Shown here: positions 56,995-64,000 of the stretch, in pieces
How the letters are laid out: each line of letters opens with the position of its first letter
Position numbering within the stretch: the first letter of the stretch is position 1
Assembly (NCBI GenBank): GCA_934045905.1
Contig: OW203762.1
Coordinates: 14,726,345 to 14,790,344 of the forward strand
Direction of reading: 5' to 3'
DNA from: Leuctra nigra
Taxonomy: Eukaryota; Arthropoda; Insecta; Plecoptera; Leuctridae
Length of the DNA stretch: 64,000 nt
Notes under the pieces: model-generated
What the model was told of the DNA's origin: nothing
The model's input: only the letters and a program-made list of their open reading frames with translations
The model's database searches: none
Program-made: the position numbers and the translations under genes

Positions 56995-58656
56995 ATGGTT
57001 TCAACATTGGTTAAAATATGCTTAGCTCTTGTTCTGGGCGTCTGTCTTCTTGCCGGTAAGATTAGTTCTGAATCTCTGAGCTCAGAGGTAGAAGGTCCGA
57101 TGTTCATTTTATCGATTTTGCGTGGCACACTTTTGGAATGATGTAATCAAGTTCTATCATCAACAAATATAGTTATATTGCAGTATTCTCTTACAAAATG
57201 ACTCATGTCACCATTACAAATATGATTGGATGAAGACAGAATTACTGGTTTTGAGCTCACCTCAAGAATCATTAAAATGGACATCTGGCCTTCTACCTCT
57301 GAGGAACAGAATTTAACACTCTGGACTTGCACTCTGGAGCTCTTGGGTCGATCGATCCTTCCTGACTTAGGCCCGGTCTTTCAATACTCTGCTAAAGTCT
57401 CAATTAGCTCTTAACAGTTAGTTAGTGGTCATTCTAGGAATGTCATTGGTTGTTGCCATGGCAATATAATAGTCCTAATTGACTGTTTAAAAGTTAGCAA
57501 GGCATTGAAAGACAGGCCTTTATTGATTTCTAGAGTTACTATTTCTTAGTGACTAGAGGTCAAGCATGTCATGCGCGAATCAACTGTTTGAAAATTAGCA
57601 TTGAAAAAATCTGACCCTAAGGGTCAGTCTTTAAATACTCTGCTAACTTTTAAACGGTTGATTAGAATTGCATTGTCATGGCAACAACCAATGGCATTCC
57701 TAGAATTACCGCACTAACTAACTGTTTAGAGCTAATTGAGATTTCAGCCGAGTATTGAATGACTGGCCCTAAGTCACGCATGTGTGTATTATATAATATG
57801 ATAAAATAATTAAATCGGTAGGACATTTTATGTCAATAAGTATGCCTAGAAATACCATAGTTCACCACAAATCCAACGAAGAGATTTAGTTTGTTAAAAC
57901 TAGGAAAACGCTCTGCGTAATACCGTGACGAGCGATCTTTAAAGACGTTGAAACCTGAAGCGTAGAAGTAGCAGTGATAAAATATTTGAAATATCTTTCA
58001 AAAAATTTTAGAGTCAACACGTAAAATGTGCGTCAAATATCATTGACTTTTGGATTTAGTTAATGACAGATTAGTCTGAAAATTGTAAAAAAAAGATAGC
58101 GTTGGTCCCAATGACCATGCCGAGTCGTAAGTTGATCGGTAATACGGTTCTATCATTAGTATAAAAAAGAACATAAAATCACATGATTTTGGGACCGCTC
58201 ATATGAAATTATTGTATGTACAAAATTCAGATCGATCGGTTGCACGGTTTGACTTGCACGGGGATCGTGTAACTATTGTCAACAGTCGATCGACATCTCT
58301 TATGGGAGAATAACATTGACACGTCATAGTCGATCGATTACAAAGTCGAGTCAATGCTAATCTCTCATAAGAGTTGTCGATCGTTTGTCGGGCAAAGTTA
58401 TACGATCGCAGTGCTGGGTATTGCCTACAAATAAAAACACAAAAACAAACAAACGAACAAGCAAACAAATAATGGCATAAGAGTCCTGTAGTAACGCTCG
58501 CTACGCTCGCTCATTCATTCCTCATTTCCTTGACGCATGCATGTAGCACGTTTGTATTTTATTCTTTCAGATTACATCAACGCAATGCCCGATCCAGATG
58601 TTATTGGAGACGCATTTCCTTGTCCGCCGAACTGCAGGATAAAGAAATTAGAATAA
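56995..58656 (+). CDS. Small secreted peptide gene 1 (two exons, 48 codons)
   Basis: Exon 1 (56995-57055) encodes a 20-residue signal peptide, MVSTLVKICLALVLGVCLLA, then G/GTAAGA in phase 1. Exon 2 (58571-58656, acceptor TTCTTTCAG) encodes a 28-residue tail starting DYINAMPDPDVIGDAF, with a CPPNC pair and the basic end RIKKLE, then TAA. The mature peptide is very short with a single possible Cys-x3-Cys loop. The DPxVIxGD...CxxxC layout recalls, loosely, short immune-induced peptides with a CxxC motif such as Drosophila Bomanins; homology is not claimed. It shares intron position and phase with gene 2 at 61841. It was missed by length-limited ORF calling because both exons are short. Confidence 0.6.
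57079..57312. mobile_element. MITE, family A, copy in intron of small peptide gene 1
   Basis: Starts GAGCTCAGAGGTAGAAGGTC and ends GGCCTTCTACCTCTGAGG, a clear inverted pair. It shares the ACTCATGTCACCATTACAAA block with 9083-9331 and 63338-63592. Non-coding. Confidence 0.8.
57370..57521. mobile_element. MITE, family B
   Basis: GGCCCGGTCTTTCAATACTC on the left and CATTGAAAGACAGGCC on the right are inverted, with ATTGGTTGTTGCCATGGCAA inside. Same family as 12928, 57620 and 58999. Confidence 0.75.
57620..57776. mobile_element. MITE, family B, inverted neighbour
   Basis: AGGGTCAGTCTTTAAATACT on the left and GAGTATTGAATGACTGGCCC on the right. The interior (GCCATGACAAT-type block) runs opposite to the copy 100 bases upstream, so the two together form a large inverted pair. 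Confidence 0.75.
57900..58511 (-). mobile_element. Helitron-like family H, copy 2
   Basis: On the - strand it ends GCAGAGCGTTTTCCTAG before T (57900 side). The other end carries GAGCGAGCGTAGCGAGCGTT (58511 side). It shares the GATCGATCTGAA and GAGCGGTCCC blocks with copies 1 and 3. An inner inverted stretch around TGTCAACAGTCGATCGACAT / GTCGATCG lies at about 58275-58385. Confidence 0.5.
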
Positions 58657-58971
58657 GTGGTAGGTAAGAAGGCTATAGAATGCAATTATTATACACAGGA
58701 AATGAGCACACAACGAAATTATTTAATCGAATGCAATGGTAACGATTCAGCGCCTTTGGCACAAATACACTGTAATTTGAGAAACTGATACAATATACAT
58801 ACAATTGCCATAAATATAGTTTTATTATCAATATATTATCATTATTTTACTTCAAATATGATTGGTAACAATGTAAAAAATAAGTTTGATATTTTAATCA
58901 ACATCAATAACTCAGAATTCAATAATAAGTATCTAATTCAGATTGTTGTTAACAATATAATCGTTCTGCTA

Positions 58972-58977
58972 ATAAAT
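58972..58977 (+). terminator. Possible poly(A) signal of small peptide gene 1
   Basis: AATAAA about 315 bases after the stop in exon 2. It is the first canonical signal downstream; no further support. Confidence 0.3.
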
Positions 58978-58998
58978 ACTCGACCCTGTCATCATATT

Positions 58999-59130
58999 TA
59001 GGTCCAGTTTTTCAATACTGTATTTAAGTTAACACAGACATTCTATAGGAATGTCATTGGTTGTTGCCATGACAATACAGTCATAATCAAACGTTTAAAA
59101 TTTAGCAGAGTATTGAAAGATTGACCCTAA
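58999..59130. mobile_element. MITE, family B, shorter copy
   Basis: AGGTCCAGTTTTTCAATACT on the left and GAGTATTGAAAGATTGACCC on the right, with GGAATGTCATTGGTTGTTGC inside. Same family as the copies at 57.4-57.8 kb. Confidence 0.7.
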
Positions 59131-59171
59131 GTTGATTAAGTAATCTTCTTGATAAATCAGTTTTTTCTAAG

Positions 59172-59257
59172 GCAACAGCCAAAAACAGTCAGATCCGTTA
59201 AGAGACAGGGACTGGTACCTAAACCAGAACCGGTACCGGAACCGGAACCCTTATTAA
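59172..59257 (+). CDS. Possible alternative second exon of small peptide gene 1
   Basis: A strong acceptor (CAGTTTTTTCTAAG ends at 59171). Entered in phase 1, as required by exon 1 at 56995, it reads GNSQKQSDPLRDRDWYLNQN then RYRNRNPY and TAA. The reading in another phase is also open (KRQGLVPKPEPVPEPEPLL), so the coding frame is not proven. If real, it would give a second, Arg/Asn/Tyr-rich mature peptide from the same signal-peptide exon. Confidence 0.35.
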
Positions 59258-60340
59258 TAACAAATATTATTTGAATTCCATAACGGTTCCATAAGGTTTT
59301 TCTTATAAATTAATTTCTTTGATTTTTTACTTCTTGCCTTTCAAATCTGAAATTATTTACTACCATGTACAGTTTTTCAAAGGGAGGGGGATCTAAACTT
59401 GAACTGGGCGACAAAATTCAGTTACGGCACTGCTTAAAGTTGTGTATTTTAATAGTTTCGTGGTGAGTGTGTATGCACGGTGTGACTTGGCTGGCGTAGG
59501 GCGCCCGCCCCACTGGTCCACAATTCCCGTGTAATCATGCGTGTTCACAACAAACAATTAGGGAGTATCAAATGTGGTGGCGTTCGGTGGCAGTTAGAAG
59601 AACACAACCCTTGTTGCTGCTAGCTTTTCGTTTGAAATATAATCAAAGAAATAGATGAGAACTCAAGTACTGTGAAGAACTCAACTAAACGAATACAAAA
59701 ACAAACTAAATATTAATGCAAAGAATTCTAAACTTTGTGAAGCACGAAAATGCATCTACAAGCACCTACATGGACGAAAACGGGTGGAATTAAAGTTTTC
59801 ATAGTTTATTACAACAGTGTTAAAAATAATTTTTAAGATGATTTTAATTTTGTTATTAAAAAAATCTTGGATCGATTTGAAGAATGTTTGGTCGGAAGAA
59901 AATAATACCAAGCAATTTCATTATTCTTGTAAAATGACCAACCCTGTTTATAAGCCGTATCATCAGACAAATTGTGTTTTAAATGTATACTATAACTAGG
60001 AAAACGCTCAGTGTAACGCGTTGATGAGCGAGCACGGGTACGTGCACATTCTCGAACCGGAAATGCGTACACAACGCACAGAAAACATATACCTACATCC
60101 ATATTGAATAGAAATATGATCACTAAATCAACATAAAAGTATTTAATGCTTTTCATCGAAACTTGAAAATAGCATCTAACTAGGGTTTACTAGGGTGCTT
60201 ACACCCTAGTAAATATAGTAAAATCAGATGATTCATTTCAAATGGCACTGGAAAACATTAATTTCGATACTTCATTACTGACAGATATTAAAAATGTCAA
60301 TAAGTTCATACGTTCTTAACTGATTGGGATGACATTTTGT

Positions 60341-61246
60341 TGAGCGAGCGTAGCGAGCGTCACCACGGTACTCTAATGGCACTTTCTCTGTGTGTTTTTT
60401 TGTTTTTTTGTTGTTTTTTTTTGTCCGCACAGCCCAGGTTAAACCGCAAATTCAATCGATCTGAAACTTTGCACATATGCTAACGTAATCTATGCGGTCC
60501 CTGGGATCGTTTTTGAACGGTCTCCTGTGATTGGTTCAAGTTTTAAAAAAATATCTTTCGATTGGTTGCTCTGCTCAATTTGAAATTTAGCAAAGTCATT
60601 GCAACCAACATTTTACCCAATCATAAAAAGTTTCAGCAAAATTCTCCCATTGGTTTAAATTTGAAACCATTTTTCCTGTGATTTTTTGAAATTTAAACTA
60701 GAACCGATTGACCGACCAACTAAAAACTTTGCATGGTCATTGGTACCAACATTTAAGATATTTTTGCCAATTTCCAGTCTAATCTGTCGTTATTTTCAAA
60801 CGTTTTTGTAATTCTAGGGACATTTTGCTCGTTGGCTGTCAAATTCACGGCGACTTCGAATCTTCAGTTCAAGGCAAGGTAGTTAGAGCAGAAAGTTTCA
60901 AACGAAATGAAACTAATAATGACCGTTCAACAGATTGATCTGATATTGTGTACACACTAATATCATATCATATGAGTGGTCCCAGGTATATTTTTTGAAA
61001 CATATCCTGTGATTTTTGAAACTTAACAAGGAACCGTTAAATCAAAGGGTTAATCGATCAACTTAAAACTTAGCAAGGTTATTGGGACCAATATTTTTGG
61101 AGATTTTGGAGATATTTATATAAGTCTGTGACGAAATTCAAGAATTATTGGCTTTTAATGCCATTTTCGATAGACATAATTTCGGTTCGAGGTGTTGCGT
61201 GTATCCGTGCTCGCTCATCAACGCGTCACACAGAGCGTTTTCCTAG
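60341..61246 (+). mobile_element. Helitron-like family H, copy 3 (longer)
   Basis: Starts at GAGCGAGCGTAGCGAGCGTC and ends CACAGAGCGTTTTCCTAG before T (61243-61246). The interior has CAGCCCAGGTTAAACCG, TCAATCGATCTGAAA and repeated GGACCAATATTT/GGTACCAACATTT blocks. It is about 900 bases with no transposase or helicase frame. A minus-strand end of the same family (CTAG at 59996-59999) lies just upstream, and a further fragment continues to about 61752. Confidence 0.5.
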
Positions 61247-61249
61247 TAA

Positions 61250-61752
61250 AATAAGAGACAATATTGGTCTTAATGATCATGCAAAATATGAGTTTGATCA
61301 GAATTATCGAAGACCGTTTTCATTTTTCAGCCTATCAGGATATATTTATTTAAATTTTAACCAATAAATGGATTTCAAAAAAATTAGGTTCTTGAAACAG
61401 AAAAGGTTGTCTCTACATGTGTGCAAAATTTCAGCTCGATCGAAGAAAAACTGACCTGTATAACCAAAATATGAGTTTGATCAGTTTTATCGAAGACCAT
61501 TGTCATTTTTCAGCCTACCATCAGGAGATGTTTATTTAAATTTTAGCCAAAGAATGGATTTCAAAAAATTTTGGGCTCTGCAAACAGAAAAGGTTGTCTC
61601 CACATGTGTGCAAAATTTCAGCTCGATCGAAGAAAAACTCTAATCTTTATATCGTCAGGTAACAGAAAAAAAATAAATAATAATAAATAAAAACAAAAAA
61701 AACAGAGGTCCGTGCCAAAAGAGCCAAAAGGAGACGCTCTCTTCGCTCGCTC
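61250..61752. repeat. Direct repeat of about 165-185 bases within family H-like DNA
   Basis: Two tandem blocks beginning AAATATGAGTTTGATCAG (about 61286 and 61468) share TTTTCATTTTTCAGCCTA-type sequence, AAGGTTGTCTC and GTGTGCAAAATTTCAGCTCG. The stretch ends with a - strand family H end (GCTCTCTTCGCTCGCTC near 61735-61752). It looks like an internally duplicated member of the same family. Confidence 0.6.
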
Positions 61753-61840
61753 AATAAATACTGCGAACAATTTCTAATTTGTCATTATCAAACTGTAACT
61801 AAGTATTTGAACATACCTAGACGTAACGAAGATAGAAGCG

Positions 61841-62659
61841 ATGGCTGTTACAATGGCTCAAATGTATGTCACTGTTGTTGTTGTTGTTGTTGTTGTTGGC
61901 TTCATTCTCGTTGGTGAGTAAATATTTGACTGTATTATATACCCCATAAAAAACACTCCGTGTAAAAATACCAGCCAAGTCTCTTCAACTATAGAAAATA
62001 GAAGAAATCTTAACATTCAGCACTGAAAAGTATAGTGATATCAAAAAATGGGCCAAGTCAAAACTTAATTTTAAAAACCAATATATACTTGGCGCATCGT
62101 TTTTAAGGGCATTATAGGTATATTATATATGTTTAGTTACATTCTGTACTATTTATATACACGATGCGCTAAGTATATTTTGGTTTTTAAAATTAAGTTT
62201 TGACATGGCCCATTTTTTTAATATCACTACTTTTCAGTGCTGAATTTTTAGATTCATTAGATATTTTTATAGTTGAAGAGACTTGGCTGGTATTTTTACG
62301 CGTAGTGTTTTTTTATTATATGTTTTTTTGTGGGGTAGTAGCTATCTTAAAAAAACATTTTTGAGTTAGATACATGATAATATACAGTTTTTAATTCTCC
62401 ATCTTCTAAATAAAACGTAAAGTACAAGAATTGTTTCCCCTCCTCGAAAGGATTGAACGTGGATTGATGATAACTGATTTCATTGGCTATTTGTCTAGGA
62501 AATGCAAGTGTTTTTCCTGTTTTTCTCCGAACTAATCAAATTGGCTTTGTATCTGACCCCTCATAGTCATGTGAGGTGCATATCTCACTCTATGTATTAC
62601 TTCTAGGCATGGCCATGGCCAACCCAGCTCCAGCCAAACATGGATGGTGGAGGAAGTAG
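61841..62659 (+). CDS. Small secreted peptide gene 2 (two exons, 41 codons)
   Basis: Exon 1 (61841-61913) encodes MAVTMAQMYVT followed by eight Val from a (GTT)8 microsatellite and GFILV, a signal peptide, then G/GTGAGT in phase 1. Exon 2 (62607-62659, acceptor TTACTTCTAG) encodes GMAMANPAPAKHGWWRK and TAG. Cleavage after the Ala-x-Ala-like MAMA would leave a cationic peptide of about 12 residues with a Trp pair. The intron position and phase equal those of gene 1, 4.8 kb upstream, so the two may be diverged tandem duplicates. No domain is recognised. Function (immune, signalling or venom-like) is unknown. The intron carries a large fold-back element. Confidence 0.55.
61939..62337. mobile_element. 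Fold-back/MITE with about 165-base arms in intron of small peptide gene 2
   Basis: The left arm starts ATACCCCATAAAAAACACTC and contains CAGCCAAGTCTCTTCAACTA and AATGGGCCAAGTCAAAACTT. The right arm repeats these inverted, ending at about 62337 with GTGGGGTAGT. About 60 bases separate the arms. A half copy lies at 39671-39790. Confidence 0.85.
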
Positions 62660-62669
62660 ACACACACAC

Positions 62670-62690
62670 ACACACACACACATCAATCCA
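62670..62690 (+). repeat. (CA)n microsatellite
   Basis: About ten CA units directly after the stop codon of small peptide gene 2 (ACACACACACACACAC within 62660-62681). Part of its 3' UTR. Confidence 0.7.
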
Positions 62691-62801
62691 ACACAGAAGA
62701 AGATTTCATTGCAAATGTTATCGGTTTCCAAGTCCAAAATAATACATATTAAATTTATTCAAACAGACCCAGTATGTATACTTAAAATTGTATGTACTTG
62801 G

Positions 62802-62938
62802 GGCTGGATTTACAAAAAGGTATTATCTGTTAATACACATTATCTTTTGATTTAGTACCAAAAAACACCATGTTAAATGAAAGATAATACCAAAGATAAT
62901 ACGTATAAGGAGATAATACTTCTTTGTAAATCCAGCCT
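62802..62938. mobile_element. MITE with GGCTGGATTTACAAA ends
   Basis: GGCTGGATTTACAAAAAGGT ATTATCT on the left and AGATAATACTTCTTTGTAAA TCCAGCC on the right are inverted. About 137 bases. It lies in the presumed 3' UTR or flank of small peptide gene 2. Confidence 0.75.
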
Positions 62939-63183
62939 ATGTAACCTAAAATAACCGATTTCACCGATCTATGAATAGGCATCATAAATCTGTACTATCT
63001 GTCATGCCAAACAACCAAAAAACATTTTTAAATACTGGTTTTTGACACTGGTCATATGAGTTTGTAAATTGTCTCAGCTGTGTGGTTTACTGGGCATAAT
63101 TGGTATTGTATCATCTCGTTTACATATTTTTCAAGCACAAATATATTTTCGCACAGAGTGTATTGCGTGATGATGAATGGGTT

Positions 63184-63189
63184 AATAAA
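63184..63189 (+). terminator. Poly(A) signal, probably of small peptide gene 2
   Basis: AATAAA is followed by a GT-rich stretch (GTGTAATTGTTGTGTTTTTA) within about 40 bases, a good poly(A) site. It lies 525 bases after the stop codon. Confidence 0.4.
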
Positions 63190-63337
63190 TAGCACAAGAT
63201 TCTGAGTGTAATTGTTGTGTTTTTATTTGATTTCCATGTTCAACAACATTCTTAGGTACCTAATAATATCAATGGGCTTACTGCAGAACTAACATTTTGA
63301 GTTCTGATATAAATCAAGTACTAGCAAATTTATTGTT

Positions 63338-63592
63338 GCTCAGGGGTAGGAGAGCGGAAGTCTATTTTCTCGATTTTGAGTTGCAAGCTATTGCATCTAC
63401 TATTATTACTATTATGTAATCTAGCTCTATCAATTGCCATTTGACTGACGACAACAATAACAGTTATATCGAAGAATTCTCTTTCACAACGACTCATGTC
63501 ACCATTACAAATATGATGGATTAACCCAAAAAATAATTGTTTATGACCTCACATATGGACTTCCACCCTTCTACCTCTGAAGAACAGAACTC
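63338..63592. mobile_element. MITE, family A, fourth copy
   Basis: GCTCAGGGGTAGGAGAGCGG at the left and CTTCTACCTCTGAAGAACAG at the right, inverted. Shares GACTCATGTCACCATTACAA and the ATTTGACTGA(A/C)GACAACA block with 9083-9331. Confidence 0.7.
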
Positions 63593-63651
63593 TAAATGAT
63601 AAACATTTATATTGATCGAAAGTTGCAATGAAAATCAATAGTTAGTTATGT

Positions 63652-63700
63652 TGCGTGTATCGTTGCTCGCTCATCAACGCGTTACACTAAGCATTTCTTA
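63652..63700 (+). mobile_element. End fragment of Helitron-like family H
   Basis: GTTGCGTGTATCGTTGCTCG CTCATCAACGCGTTACAC matches the right end of copies 1 and 3, then degenerates (AAGCATTTCTTAA) without a clear CTAG. Only the end is present. Confidence 0.5.
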
Positions 63701-64000
63701 ATTTCCATGCAATATTTTAGCTTTTTTTAAAAATTTTATATTTTTTCACGATTCTTATTTTCTTTTTCTTTTTAGCTTGCTTTTTGTTTTCACCAATATT
63801 TAAAGTTCTTCCTCCCTCGGGCCCTAGTAATTAGGTCAGTCAGTCACTGGGTATTAAATCGATCCAATATTTTTGAATTCCCAGTTGTTACATGATAATA
63901 ATACCTACCTTTAATAATACACTTTCTCTGTTACACCTATGTCGTCTTAATTGATATAATACCACCGATTATGAAGATCCAATGTTTGTAATAACTGGTT

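Overview
This is a 64 kb piece of an animal nuclear genome, almost certainly an insect. It is AT-rich, has split genes with GT-AG introns, is dense in short fold-back/MITE-like repeats, SINE-like copies and LINE debris, and carries a secreted protein of the PYPV-repeat type common in arthropod cuticle and extracellular matrix. I cannot name the species. All gene models below are built by eye from open frames, splice consensus, phase matching and recalled family knowledge; no alignment was run.

Layout. (1) About 5.97-15.75 kb, + strand: the 3' part of a gene for an RRM-type RNA-binding protein (scw1/Whi3/RBPMS-like C-terminal RRM), in three clear exons plus a possible terminal exon, with large introns. 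(2) About 21.0-23.7 kb, - strand: a complete two-exon gene for a secreted Gly/His-rich protein with many PYPV/VPYxV repeats, with a TATA box and a poly(A) signal. (3) About 27.3-54.4 kb, + strand: a nearly complete gene for WDR60/DYNC2I1, the dynein-2 (retrograde intraflagellar transport) intermediate chain. Fifteen exons join in phase to about 1062 codons, close to my recollection of the human protein (about 1066). A Pol III tRNA-like unit lies antisense in intron 6. (4) About 57.0-62.7 kb, + strand: two tiny genes for short secreted peptides sharing one architecture: exon 1 is the signal peptide, a phase-1 intron follows, and exon 2 is the mature peptide. The first has a possible alternative second exon.

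The most unusual region is the DYNC2I1 gene. Several separate local tandem duplications cover its splice sites: a partial extra copy of exon 7 with a stop; 44 copies of a 123-bp unit (41 codons, frame kept open) each carrying the 3' end of exon 11 and its 5' splice site; six 28-bp copies carrying the acceptor of exon 13; and four tandem copies of the last exon. The first donor, last acceptor and any of three last-exon copies rebuild the conserved protein. Other choices would give in-frame 41-residue insertions, early stops or a shortened C-terminus.

The rest is intron and intergenic DNA filled with inverted-repeat elements in at least ten families, several of them present two to four times in the window.
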